A stretch of DNA of 64,000 bases from the NCBI GenBank assembly GCA_963942565.1, contig OZ012686.1, positions 33,842,968-33,906,967 on the forward strand, written 5' to 3'. Below the pieces are notes generated by a model. The model was given only the letters and a program-made list of their open reading frames with translations. It searched no databases and was not told where the DNA came from. The DNA is from Maea johnstoni. Taxonomy: Eukaryota; Annelida; Polychaeta; Spionida; Magelonidae. Both the position numbers and the translations under genes were made by a program. The stretch's first letter is position 1. Each line of letters begins with the position of its first letter. This document shows positions 50,193-63,367 of this stretch, piece after piece.

Positions 50193-51422
50193 TAGGGTAG
50201 GCTAGTGCAGGTTGACATGCTCCCTTTTCTACAGGTGTGTCTCAGATCCAGCGCACCTGCCCGCAACAACAACAACAATGCAGGGCCTTGGTGATTCATG
50301 TCTCCACGCTGACAGTTTGCTCCTCTTCTCATCAATTAAACAACCCGACTCAAAGCAACAAGCCACTAGCTGAGACAAAACTACCACATTTGTATTTAAT
50401 GCCTCCCTTTTCTTTGCTTTTCCCTTTCCCGGCTAGCCGGCTGTGGATATCTATGGTGAAATCTTGTGCTGTGCGTAATTTGGTAATTTGTCATGTCAGG
50501 TAATCGTGAGAGCTGAGTGTGCGAGGTGTGGGAAAAGCTAGGGCCCCTTTGATGTGTTATAGGGGACCCCTTGTGAGGAAGACAATGAGGAGGAAGATAA
50601 TGAGGTGGATGAGGATGAAGAGGAGAAGCAACGACGTTCTCCAGCTCTCACGCTTTGTCGAGATGGGAGGGCGCGATATCATCAAGAGAATCTACAAGAG
50701 TGATTAAATACAGGTTAATAATGTCACTCTCTCAGGTGCCTTATCTTAATTGTCTACCTGTGATGGGGACAAAGCCTAAACGAGCTCTTACACAATGGCA
50801 TTAGTGGAACAAGCCAGTTTACCTGTCCGGAGCGGACCTGGCAGCCAAAGGGCTGCTCGCTCGATTATCGGTTTTGAGGCAAGCCGCAAAATTGAATTGG
50901 TTACAGTGGATATGATTACGGTCAACTGAGCGCCACTGTGGGAAAGTCTGCACGCAATTCATGTGGTCAGTGGTGATCAACTGGTATTGATAATTACTTG
51001 CTTGGGAGAGATAATTATTACTGGACATTGCCGGACTTCCTGTGCAGAGTTCTCCTTTTCTTGGACAGTGGGTTAGATAAAGGGAAGGTGTGATTTAAGT
51101 CTGGCTAATGTGGCTGATTATTTTGTTTTTCACAGTGGAGATGCGGGTGTCACATTGTGTAATGGAGGGCATTACATCAGTACCCCTAAGCTGCCATAAC
51201 CTGCATAGATCAACCAGGTTTCCACCGGCTAGCAGAGCATGGAAAAACCAGGCCTGCATGCCCAGGGTGCTAATGAACCAAATTGGCACTGACGCTTATT
51301 TCGCAAGACATCAGTTATCACAGAAATATGTCAGCTGCATGACAACCTGTGCATGCTAATCTTGGCAATAGTACAAAGAAAGAAACTCTAGCATGAATGG
51401 GGGAATATTTAATGTTCAAGCT

Positions 51423-51425
<3 letters not shown>
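50190..51425. other. Unique non-coding DNA
   Basis: No gene or element recognised. 50720-51060 looks regulatory by style. Confidence 0.5.

Positions 51426-51504
<79 letters not shown>
51426..51504. repeat. (GA)n microsatellite
   Basis: About 39 uninterrupted GA units. Confidence 0.98.
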
Positions 51505-51507
<3 letters not shown>

Positions 51508-52162
51508 GGGAAATGTCCACTGTCCAGGTATGCAGGAATTGATGGTTCAATATCACTAAAGCATAAAATATAATAATAGAATGAATTGAAAAATGTACAC
51601 TGGTCAGATGGGGATCACTTGGGCATGAGCACAAAAAATAGCAGCATGAATAGGTGACTGTTCACTGGTCATCAGGCTGGGCTCGGTGGACCAGTACAGT
51701 GGGAGCTGCGGTCACAGCCACCAGGCAAAGGTATTTGTAGGGTGAATGCTGGGCCCTTCATTTCTAATTCTGCTCATGCCGTGATCACTTGGTGTATCAG
51801 TCTTGCATTAGTGGACCAAATCATCATTTACTGCCCAAAACCTAATTACCCCCGCATTTGCCAGTCATGATTGGATTGAAATTCTCCCGCTCTGGACAGA
51901 GCGCTCTCCGAGGCCACTTTCTCTACTCCTGATGACTACTTAAATGCTCCTTGCACACCCATGCCCAGCCAAGCATCTCCCCAAGCACCGCGCAAATGCC
52001 CTGCTCCTATGGAGGATAAAATCATCACTTGAGATTAGAATAACCCCAGCACATGATGGATAGAGGGGGGCTGAACAGTTTGGCAAAATAGCAAAGAGAC
52101 ATATTGAAATCATAATGAGGATGATGTTAATGATGATGAAAATGGTTTATATCACTGCTATG

Positions 52163-52164
<2 letters not shown>
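51505..52164. other. Unique non-coding DNA
   Basis: Nothing recognised; 51830-52000 is repeat-free and moderately GC-rich. Confidence 0.55.

Positions 52165-52215
<51 letters not shown>
52165..52215. repeat. (ACT)n microsatellite
   Basis: About 17 ACT units, followed by looser ACTTCTACTACTAGTACT sequence. Confidence 0.96.
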
Positions 52216-52301
52216 GATGATAATACTTATAATGATACTACTTCTACTACTAGTACTTATGTGTTATCTACTATGGCTACTTTCATAACGCCATTTTTTT
52301 T

Positions 52302-52318
52302 GGGGGGGGGGAGGGGGG
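52302..52318. repeat. G-rich homopolymer after a T run
   Basis: T8 followed by two G runs split by one A. Confidence 0.9.
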
Positions 52319-52769
52319 TGTGAAAATTTATGATGTATCCTTTCATTCATAAGTTCATAAGAGACAAGTTGAGGTTACACTTTTATCTCAACCTATTTCA
52401 TTAGGGGAGAATGTTTCAATAAAATCACTGCCCACTTCCGGCCTGAAATTAGCAGTCCAAGTGGACGAGCCATGAAATTCCCCCTGGGATGGACTGGTTG
52501 GACTTAATCATGTGGTACCTTTCCATTGTGAGTGCTTTATGGCCTTAAGTGATGGCAACTCATTTCCCGGCTTAAGAGGAAAGCTACTTGAGGTGAAGTC
52601 GTTTAAAAGAAATTAAAATCAATTTGTTTAATGATAAAAGTATTTGAATTTGAATGCGTGGCAAATTGGCGTATGGCCCTTACTTGGGTGTGGACTAATG
52701 AAGGATTATCCCACTCGGCTGTGGCTATTAGTGTCAGACTCTCTACCTCTGACAGACAGCTAGTTCTGC

Positions 52770-52963
52770 AGGCAGCCTGACACTTTTGGTGAAATCTTAA
52801 TAGTGAAAGCATATTTGGAGAAAGATTTGATGGAGAAATGTTAATCAGCTCACTACCTACAACTCTCCTTCAAATATATTTTGAAATCATTCTTTATTTC
52901 CAAGTTTTAGTCAAAAGTATCATAGGTCCAGACGAAGATTTCCTAAGGAAATGAATGGGTTAA
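52770..52963 (+). mobile_element. TTAA-ended short element, copy C (left end decayed)
   Basis: The right end reads AAGGAAATGAATGGGTTAA. The interior has GGAGAAATGTTAATCA and CTCTCCTTCAAATA, matching copy D (GGGGAAATGTTCATCA). The left terminal repeat is not visible, so the start is approximate. Confidence 0.55.
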
Positions 52964-54129
52964 ACAGCAGGCTTCCTCTGTCTTGGAGGTGGCAGGTGGG
53001 TTCTAGTAGCGGGCTTGTTATGACAGAAATGATAACACTTGTGATTGTGATGCGGCGGGATTGGCACTCTTGCCACAAAAGGTCGGGAGATTCTGCTCGG
53101 CTAAGTAGGATTCCGCCGCCTCTGTGGAGGCGGTGGAGTGGCGCTCAGATGAAGTGGTGCCACTGGAAGATGCCGTTCATCATGGTTGTTATCGTGCGGG
53201 TCTATTATGGAGAGCAGGAAGTGGACATCGGGACGTGTCATCGACTTGTCCACAGCTCTCTCTTGAAGGGTCTCTGTTGACCATTGTCCTCTACGATAAC
53301 TCCCAGCATCTGCCTTGCCTGGAGATGACACTCCCATCACCGTGGTTACGCCTGCCATCTCCATGTGACTAAAACAATAGGTGAATTAGAGGCATCTCCC
53401 GCTCTGCATTCATGCTGCCTGATGAAGCAGCTCAGCAGCTTCCTGCTGGCACTAATCAAGTGGCTTAGTTCAAACTAAATGTTATATTAGTCTTTCCATA
53501 CTCTTGTAATTACTAATTTCATCTTCTGCAGCGTAAACAATAACCACCTTTAATTGACTTCCAGAGAATTCATGTTGATCATACGTGTATATATGTAACA
53601 CAACTAATTATGCTTCTTAAAAAAAGCAAAGTTTTTCTCATTGAAAGTTCATAATTACTAGTATGGGAAGAAGTTTGAAATAAAAAGTCCACTCAAAAGT
53701 TGATATATTTTATTGGTGCCAACTATCTTAATAAACGAAACTCCTCTAGATATTTCTTCTAACACTTTATTTTTTATTGTGGAAATATTTTCCTATTCCC
53801 TGCACCATGTGGGTGTGAGCTGGCTTGAGGTGGCAAGAATGTCAGACCAGAGATTTTGTAATGCGGATATTTTTGGAGTGTGATGTAAGTGTCTATTATA
53901 TAATGGCTGTCAGTTAAAGGTGGTGCTGAGTATGTGCTTGCTACGTACACTGTCGCTGTAAACAGGTGTGCTGTTTTATACAGAAATCTGGAGGGAGGTT
54001 TCTTTATTTTTTCCGAAATTAGCAAAATGTTTTACTCAGGCAAACAATATGTAATGGTGTAAGAGAGTTTGCAGATTTTAGGATATACACTGTATATTTT
54101 TATTGTTATTGTATTCATGGATCTCTGCA
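52964..54129. other. Unique non-coding DNA
   Basis: GC-rich at 52965-53370, where a frame of 109 codons has no recognisable domain. AT-rich from 53460. No gene. Confidence 0.5.
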
Positions 54130-54134
54130 ATATA

Positions 54135-54232
<98 letters not shown>

Positions 54233-54246
54233 TATATATATATACA
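54130..54246. repeat. (TA)n-(CA)n microsatellite
   Basis: About 85 bp of TA, then (CA)n, then short TA. Confidence 0.97.
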
Positions 54247-55222
54247 CAAACTTATGTATACATACATACTTATATATTGTCTATTAGGAATATGAATACA
54301 ACTTGTGTACACAGAGCAGCTTTTCACTGCTTATGGAAAGAGTCCAATTGTATTGTGTTTGTGGAAGAGGAAGTGTGTAGATTCCCAAGGTGGGCTCACT
54401 AGTATATTGATATGTGTAGGAACATCCCCTGCTGACAAGCATTGCTCATTTCCGGCTGATTGATCTTAACACAAAGCTGTCACATAGTACTAGGTCCAAC
54501 CATGTCACCTCCACCGATCAGCCACACTTGCCCATGTTTGTAATTATTATTTCATGCTAATACCAACATGATTCCACGCCAGTACTAATCCCTTCGGCCC
54601 GATCCACGCTTTTGCGGGTAGCTCTTTTTTTGGGCTGTTGGGATGAGTTAGATCGGTAGGAACGAAGGTGGGGTTGGCTTGATTAAACCGTGGCAAAGGC
54701 AGAAAGTGTGGGCATCTGCTTGAGCGGAGCGGGCTCTCCCGGGCTCTCTCGGGCCGCCCATTACGGGATTAGCCCAGCAGCTAAATGGACAATGCTAGCT
54801 TCGGCTGTAAGCTCGCGTTCCCATCTCGGTTTCTGGCCGGCAAATTCATAGTGACGTGCAGGCCATCAAACATACCCTCTCAATTGAACAAAAATTACCC
54901 CTGATGTAAGTGTTTATTGTGGGATGCTCTTAGACCGTCAAGGACCAGACAGCTCGGAAGCTGTTTTATGTCCTTCTATCTATAGTAATGGAGTCGCTCA
55001 GTTGGGGGAGAGCCTTTTTATGACAGTCCTAAGGTGAGGCAAGTGGTCCAACGTCAGATGGGATGACTCTTATTGTTGTGCTGTCTGCTGTAGAATAGTT
55101 GCCATCAGCCTCAAACTTTCTACGTCTTCTAAAAAGATATTGTATTTATTTATCTAAAGTTATTTATGTAACTTGATCATTTCCCTCTTATTTTGTATAA
55201 AATGGAATCCTTTCCTTAAAAA
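54247..55222. other. Unique non-coding DNA, candidate regulatory block
   Basis: 54430-55070 is repeat-free and high-complexity, with a GC-rich spot of repeated CGGGCTCTC words near 54730-54755. No gene. Confidence 0.5.
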
Positions 55223-55317
55223 ACAGATCTTATGATAATTATCTAATGACTTTGATATACTTTTCATAAAGGAACAGACTTTACAATAATTATCATATGA
55301 CTTATATATTTGATATT
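55223..55317. repeat. Two-copy tandem repeat, period 51 bp
   Basis: ACAGATCTTATGATAATTAT at 55223 and ACAGACTTTACAATAATTAT at 55274 begin the two copies, which share ATGACTT and a TTGATAT end. Confidence 0.82.
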
Positions 55318-56153
55318 AACATCTTTTCTCTCACAATTTAAATAGAACATTCTCCCAATCTTTTAATACCCTGAATTTTACTTTGTTATCCGTTATGTTA
55401 TTATTCATTATTATTTTGGTACAAAATGATGACACCAGTGGTTGGATAATAAGAGAAAGATCCACGTTTTTGACAACATGGGGTTGTCTATTGTTATTGC
55501 AACCACCAGAAAGAAAAGGCTCCTTGTGGTCCTGGAGTTTTCTGTGTTTTTAGTGTGTATTGGGGGGGGGGGATTATTGTTTTGGGTTAAACAAGCGATG
55601 AAGCAGCGAGCAGGGGGAAACAGATGATAACCTGCCCGTGCCACTTTGTCACCATCTGCTCGCCCACGGCTCCCGGGCTCCCTTGTGGGTTGCCCAATTC
55701 CACCTCCTTATGATCTTACTACTACTACTACTACCATACCAGCCAGCAGGAGGAATTTGGGCGCCGTAAATCAGACGCTCTGGCCCAGTTGTGGCCCCCC
55801 TCTCCGACCACATACAATAGGCGGGTAATGACGGGGAGAAATGGCCTTAGTTTGTGGTGGGGCATAAAGATGGCGGTGGGGCTTTGAGGCTGCCGCAGAC
55901 ACCTGTTCTAGGGGGGCATAAATCATTGCCGTGCCATCGAGCCCATTTAATGACCATTACAATTTAAACCTCATGATCACTTTTAGATCATGGCGGAGAT
56001 ACTCCCAATCTCCCATTGAGATGGCAGCATCATAAAAAGTCATAAACGCCTGTGAGCGGGGAGGAGAGGGCACTCTTGCATGGCGGCTGGCCCAGCTCAC
56101 TGCACACACACCACTGCTGGAGGGGGAAGGGGGGGGGGGGAACAACAGTCTGC
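55318..56153. other. Unique non-coding DNA with G runs
   Basis: G runs at 55562-55572 and 56129-56140; short (ACT)n at 55716-55733. The part at 55840-56060 looks regulatory by style. Confidence 0.5.
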
Positions 56154-56371
56154 TTAACCCTTCCGGTACCAGCAGCAACCCTAAAAAACCCTGATGATTT
56201 TGATGTTGACTTTCTAATTTGAACTTATTATAGTAGATATTTGAAGGGGAAATGTTCATCACAACTCTACCACAACTCGCCATCAAATAGTTTGTGACTG
56301 AAGTTATTTTCAAAAGTTTGAGAGATCCAGCAGATACTTATTAAGGGGAACTCCAAGCATGAATGGGCTAA
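56154..56371 (+). mobile_element. TTAA-ended short element, copy D
   Basis: A 218-bp segment from TTAACCCTTCCGGTACCAGC to GCATGAATGGGCTAA. The interior matches copies A and C around GAAGGGGAAATGTTCATCA and copy B in inverse. One terminal TTAA has become CTAA. No coding capacity. Confidence 0.68.
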
Positions 56372-56419
56372 TGACTACCCCTTGCACACTCCGCTGACTA
56401 CCCCCAACACCATCAGCTT

Positions 56420-56454
56420 CCCCCCCCCCCCCCTCTTTCTGTCTGGGGGGGGGG
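56420..56454. repeat. C run facing a G run
   Basis: C14 at 56420-56433 and G10 at 56445-56454, separated by 11 bp (TCTTTCTGTCT). Confidence 0.93.
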
Positions 56455-57870
56455 AGAGGTTTTTGGCAGTGGATCAGATGACCCTAGCTTGACCAAGGTC
56501 ATCATGATCTAGCAGGAGGCAAACTTTTTGAGGCTTGACAAAGTATTCTACTCTGAAAGGAAAACTTATCGCGAAGTTTGATACTGTTGTTTAAGGCATC
56601 ACTATTTATCTTGGCCAGTCGCATCATGTTCCCAAAGACTGAAAAGAGTTTCTCAATTAACTGAACTACTGATAAAAGTTTTTATGCAAAGCATGCACAA
56701 AGTTTATGGAAACAATGTATAAGTGTGGGAAGAAATTATCTAAATTATCCTGCTTAATTACAGAATTCACCTTTCTGACTGAATTCTTAAGTTGTTCATT
56801 TGTATTATCAGTTAGTAAGAAAATTAGAAATTCATTACATTTTGTCGCAGCTTCATAAAACTTTCCTGCTCACTGAGCTAGATCTACTAAATGTGTGAGA
56901 AAATTCTTTTCTCCGCCGTCCATTAGAAACATGGATTCTTTTGTCCAGTGAACATTGGAAATTGCAGGGTGGTGTTAGCTCCCAGCCATTAGTGGCCAGT
57001 GGTCAGTGAGTGGACAGTGGTCAGTCGGGGAAGGGTGTGGGAACAAGGCGCCTAACTTCAGCCGATAATTTGGCAGAGAGAGATATCTGATGATAGGGAG
57101 GTGGCTGGCTGCACACAGGCGAGCAGTAACAGTGAAACCTCCGTCAGGCCAACGCCTCCTTGCAAATCACTCATAAGTAGTCGTATTAGGTGCACACCAC
57201 TCACATCCTTCACAAAAAAAAGGAGTGGCACAAGGAAATGGTTTTCACAATAAGATATGTTCACCTTTACCTTTAATGGTCCTGGTGCTCTAAGTCTCAG
57301 TGTGAGCTAGTCAGGTATACAGTGGTGTGGTCAGGATTCCTTTATAATGCATTTTTGTCTCCTTAAAGGGGTTTCATTTTTACAGAGAGATTGGTATACC
57401 TCATTGTTTTGAGACAAAACAAAACAAAAACGAAAATTAAAGAAAAAATCATTTTTCTGGATTATAAGATGGGGGTTGTGTGTTATTGTGCTAGGTGTAC
57501 GAGCGAGGAATAATGAGGTTAGATTATGTGTCTATTTTTACAATTGTGTGTAAGTGTCAGTGTCCGGGTGGAGCGTGAGGGAGCGGCGGTCCCCCAGCCT
57601 CCCCCATTGTTCACCTGGCTCTGATCCCTTATCACCTGTCACAGACACTCGCATCATCCCCATCCTCATCCTCATCCTACTGGAAGACTCACCTGCTGGG
57701 CGCCATCTATCTACCATACCTGATACTACTACTTCACCTCACTGCTTGCTCAACACAGAAGGGAATGTCAACTCTTTAAGGACTAGGAGCCTAGTCTACC
57801 CCCACACCCCTAAATGGCACTAATACCAATACTACTAATATTCATCTCTTGGCCATACACATATATCAGA
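56455..57870. other. Unique non-coding DNA
   Basis: AT-rich at 56520-56930. CAGTGG-type short repeats near 56990-57030. No gene recognised. Confidence 0.55.
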
Positions 57871-58280
57871 CACCTTTGATTGTATAGCAATTATATGTAG
57901 TATATTTCCTTAGGTGGTAAAGGTTGCGTGGATGGGATAAGAAGGACATGTAGTAGGTGCCTTCAAATGTATAGCATCTATTATAAGAGTCCTATCTCGA
58001 TGGTTTGGGGAGAATATGAATAAAGACAGGGAGAGGCCCATATGTAGTGGACACCATCAAATGTATAGAAGTATGTGACGACTTTGAATAATCACATACG
58101 ATTCTTTAGCCCAACTCCCCTGCCCTTAAGGTGTAGAAAGGGGTATTTAGAAGGACAACAGAAGGGCCATATGTGTGAGGCACCTTCAAATAACACACAT
58201 TAACATAGGGTTCTAGCTTCAAATCCCCACTCCGGCCCCCAGGTATAGAAAAGGGTATTCAAAAAGACAAAAGGAGGTTG
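57871..58280. repeat. Diverged tandem repeat, spacing 88-129 bp
   Basis: CACCTTCAAATGTATAG-like anchors at 57871, 57959, 58052 and 58181. Later units share AGGCCCATATGT, AAGGACA and GTGTAGAAAGGGGTATT-like sequence. Confidence 0.78.
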
Positions 58281-58614
58281 CTGCTCCTATCTCAAAAATG
58301 CCAAGCCCCTTGTTTCATTCACAGATCCACTGATTTTATCTCACACCCTAATTCAATCCCTTTCAGCTATTCTTGACCACTGCCAGCAGGCCTTGACCAG
58401 TGGGAGGGCCTCTTAACTGATGGCATTTAGAGATAGTTTACTGCATTTTTACACCACTTGTGTCAAAGTCCACCTTTGACCAATTGCAATTGACTTTGGC
58501 ATATGATATTTAGAGAGCATCTTTTATTACCACTATTTCTGGCTGGTAACCATATCTTGAGTTTTACCAATATGGTATTAAATTATATAATTTCTGTCTT
58601 AATCCCAATTCTCT

Positions 58615-59452
<838 letters not shown>

Positions 59453-59668
59453 ATGATGATGATGGCAAAGATGACAATGATGATGGTCACAATGGTTATG
59501 GTAGTTATGGTGATAATGGTAGCGATGATGATGATCATAATAGGAAGGTAGTAATAATGATGATGATTAGTACAATGTCAGGATTTCATGTAATTAGTTG
59601 CTTGTCAAGCTGGTGATGATGGTAATGAGCAGTATGTATGTGTGTATGTTTGTATGTGTGTATGTGTC
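59453..59668. repeat. (GAT)n-rich zone and (TGTA)n tract
   Basis: Interrupted GAT/GGT triplets at 59453-59568 and TGTATGTG units at 59632-59668. Confidence 0.85.
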
Positions 59669-62600
59669 TAGTCAGTAGAGCCACCTGGATTAGCTGTGGG
59701 TGACAGCAGAGCAGCTTGACAGGACATGCCTGGAGCCTAGCAACTGTCAGACGCCCCACGCTCCCCCCTCCACACCGGCTGACAGCTCGGCCTGCCCACC
59801 GCTGCTAGACACCGCTACTAGCCACCCTACAAAATACCTGCATAAATACCCGTCACACTACAACCCAACATCACAGAGATGTTTAGAAGCTGAGAAGATA
59901 TCATAGTTGTTCTTAAAGAAAGGGTGGTGTTTTTACCACTAGTCAATGAATGGTAGCATTTTCCCTTTGTAAATCAGTACCTAGTTTGACACATTGTTTC
60001 CCTATATATATTTTAAGTTGTAATAATATCTTGATAAACCTTGATAGATAATCCATCTTTTGAAATTATTTGATGCGGAGCAATCTCTTTATAATATTTT
60101 TTGAGAATTTTATGAGAAATGTTCCAAGTTGTGGGGGGACTAAGAGTGTGATACATTTTTCATATATAATAGAATTTGATGAGAAATGTTGCAAGTTGTG
60201 TAATCCAGGTGTATTGGAGTTGATAGATCAGGTAAGGACTTGGTATGTTGTGAGTATTGCTACATGAAGCCTGGTGTGTCCCAGTTGCCACTTTGTGACA
60301 CGGCGAAGAGGCTGAGAACAAGTAGTGAGAATACATACAACCCTGCCAATGGCACACTCAGGTGATATATTATGATATATCAGCCCATAGAGCACACTGA
60401 CTGCCCAGCCACACAACTGAGTGTCATATGTATTATATGCATGTCTTCTACTGTGTCATGCGTGTGATATGTATTATATACATGTGTTTCACTGTGTCAT
60501 ACAGAAAGAAGGGCCCTTCATGTAATCTCTGTTCCGAGGTTTCTCCGGGTCTCGATTAGCGTCTAAAAAACAAGCGCTGCATTAGCTGGAGTCAAGTATT
60601 GCCGAGCCTGGTATCAGATGGCACTGGTTTGTTACTAAGATCAGGAAATGAAACATGGGAGGCGAAACAAGGAAAGTGTTGACTTTTTGATAAGCAGGTA
60701 ACTTTAAATAAACACACGGCAACTGGGCTTTAATTTGCTCGCGAGATTAGACGGGTGAAAGCCGACAGGCGGGATTAAACTGTCACAACCCACTGTCACT
60801 TCAGATACCTGTGCAAAGTACGGCGAACGGCTCTTTTCACATGGACTTTTAGGACAGAGAAAAACTTTATTTTTTGGAAAAGAGAATATTTATCTAATAA
60901 ACAGGCCCATTGCATGGTTAAATGTATGCCACATGACCTATGGTGGATGCACACTACTGACATTCATGTTACAGTTTGAATTTATTTAAACCTGTTTATC
61001 ATAAATATTTTTTTATTTACTTTTTATTGTTATATTTTTCTATTTTTCATATTCATTTTATTTATTTATTAGTTTATTCATTTATTGATAGCTTTACAGT
61101 TAGCATGTATTAAGACAATCTTTATTGAAATTAAAAAGAAACTTGTAGGAATTTCATTATTACTTTCTTAAAAATAATAGAAAAAATAAGAAATTATAAA
61201 AAAATATTCTTTACAGTATTCAGGGGTATTCTGAATTATAACCTACAACGGAATCCAGATGTCAAAGTTGTTAGCTTAAATACTCAATAAGATGTGCATT
61301 TTCATTATTTGCTATTCCTTTGCAACCTTTTTTGTGATATGAAAATAAGTATGTAGTCTCATTATTATATTCCATACAGCTAGCAAAGTGGCGAGGATTG
61401 TGCTTTTTGTGGAGCAGCATTTCTTTGTGTTTTGTTGTGTGATGTTTATTGAGATGAGTTATGGGCGCGGGAGAGAGACGGGGCAATTTAAAGTAATTGG
61501 CATCCAGGGTAATAGGGACAATACTCTGGTATTACACTGCCTCCCGTGAAAGGCAATAAAGAACTTTCCTTTTTTTATTAATTTGCATCTTGTGTGGCAA
61601 TTTGCGAAGCAATCTCTACAATTGGCGTGCTAGGATCTGGGGGGAAATGAGCCCTATCTGGATTAATTTTTCCATGTGCGGCGACCATTATGGCAAACTG
61701 TATATCGTTGTCGGGGCAGTCAAATAAATCTCAGCCGCGAGAAACAGGCATGAGTCTATCATTTAGTATGTATCCCTCCACCGTAATTACTCAAGAATAG
61801 CTTCGGGATGGCTACTGACCGAGTGATGTTTCCAGCGCAAATTTATAGTCTTGTGCGTATTACCGGCATAAATCACGCTGAAATTTGGCAGCTCTGTTTG
61901 AGTGGGGGGAACATCCATGACAGACGGTCCCACCTTGCAGTGTCAGAATCGCGGCAGGGAGATCATGGACATCGCCGCGGCGTTGCGCCCGGTTGCGGCC
62001 CACCGACATGGCCACATAGGGGCAAGTTGTCAGTCATGTTGTTACTTTTGTCAAGATGTGGACGGGCCTGTCAGTCCTAACACCACGGGAGGCTCACTGA
62101 TCATATAAGCCAGCCTAGGCAAGATAAGGAAATTAGTGCTCACAACATCTGGAAACAAGCCCTACGTAGTCAAATTACGTGTTTATAGCATACAGGAATC
62201 CTACAATGTTGTATAATAAATCAAACGCTATTCTGACATGTTGATTTAATTAAATAATGCTGTAGTAGTTCTCTCCAGGCTTGATTTACCTTTATTTTGA
62301 TGTGATATAAGCTTGCAGTGCAGTCTGCCTGATGGGGTAGTACCGCCAGGTAGCACATAGGAAACAAAACCCGCACCAATGACTCATACACATGCCTAAT
62401 TTCTGACCAGGAATTCCTTATCATCGGGCAGATCTCCTTAGTTGTAGCAGGTCTTTTGTTGGCGCAATACGCAGAGTCTTGCTGCTGTCAAAAGTGGAAT
62501 TCGAGTACGAACTTCGACCTTAAGTGTCAGTGATTTATGAGAAGTTGACAGAAAAGATTTCCTTGCTACGAAAAAATGCAGGATGGTGTTAAGTTACTGT

Positions 62601-63367
62601 CGAAGAAATTTGAGAAGGAGAAAAAGACTAGCTGGAATGCTAAGTACGGATGCTAGATATTTCACTGAATAACTGAAGACAATTTTAAATGTGTAATTTA
62701 AGTTAATATTTCTTTGGGATTATGGGATGCTTTCTTCTCTTTTTTTGTATGTTTGAAATTCTTGATTGACAACATTTCAAATATACTTGTGTAATGATTC
62801 TAGCAGGATCAACTTTCTATTGTTGTATTGCTAAGATGTCGAGAGAAACTTAATTGAGCCAGGAACAGCATTTATTTCCTGTGGAACAGATCTTATACAC
62901 TACTGTATGATATATTAGTGTTATAGGCACTGAATCCTTAATGATGTTACTACTGATAACATGCACAAGGAGACTACTTGTAAGAGAATCACTGTTGTGT
63001 TTTCTCTGAACCCCGAGACCCGTTTAGTAGAAAATTGGCTGTTGCCGGCTGACCCTTACTTGTCATAACTATGAATACTAATGAGGAGAATTCTGAGGAA
63101 AGTGCAGCTAGTATTTGCTGGCTTGGCGGGTCTCTAATCCACGCTTGGAATGAGGTAATTAAAAGGAATCAACGGGGACGTGTTGGAGTTTGCTGCGAGC
63201 CGAACATTTGTCATTCGGCGGTGGCGGCGGCAGAGCCTAGAGGAACAGTAGGCCCAGCAACGTACCACCCAGCAGCGGCAGCAGCAGCATCTAGGCTGCC
63301 TTCATGTTTGTCATTTGTCTCCATTAGGCTTTTAATTAGCTTGCCTTTGTTCTAGGGAATCACAACT
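59669..63367. other. Unique non-coding DNA, candidate regulatory blocks
   Basis: Blocks at 60520-60840, 61440-62110 and 63000-63350 are repeat-free and resemble conserved regulatory DNA (for example TAATTTGCATC near 61579 and GGTAATTAAAAGG near 63153). 60860-61250 is very AT-rich. A 67-bp-period duplication lies at 60104-60200. No gene seen. Confidence 0.5.
60104..60200. repeat. Two-copy direct repeat, period 67 bp
   Basis: 60104-60134 and 60171-60200 both read AGAATTT.ATGAGAAATGTT then CAAGTTGTG, with few differences. Confidence 0.85.

Noticed and set aside
60070-60267. Frame ending ...ELIDQ followed by GTAAGG, at first glance like the MIDQ part of the next Meis exon
   Set aside because: The required FINARRRIVQPM sequence is absent before it; the frame lies in a small direct repeat.
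61581-61588. POU octamer ATTTGCAT (also at 970, 35131, 58769 and, on the other strand, 33575)
   Set aside because: About five perfect 8-mers in AT-leaning DNA of this length is only slightly above chance.
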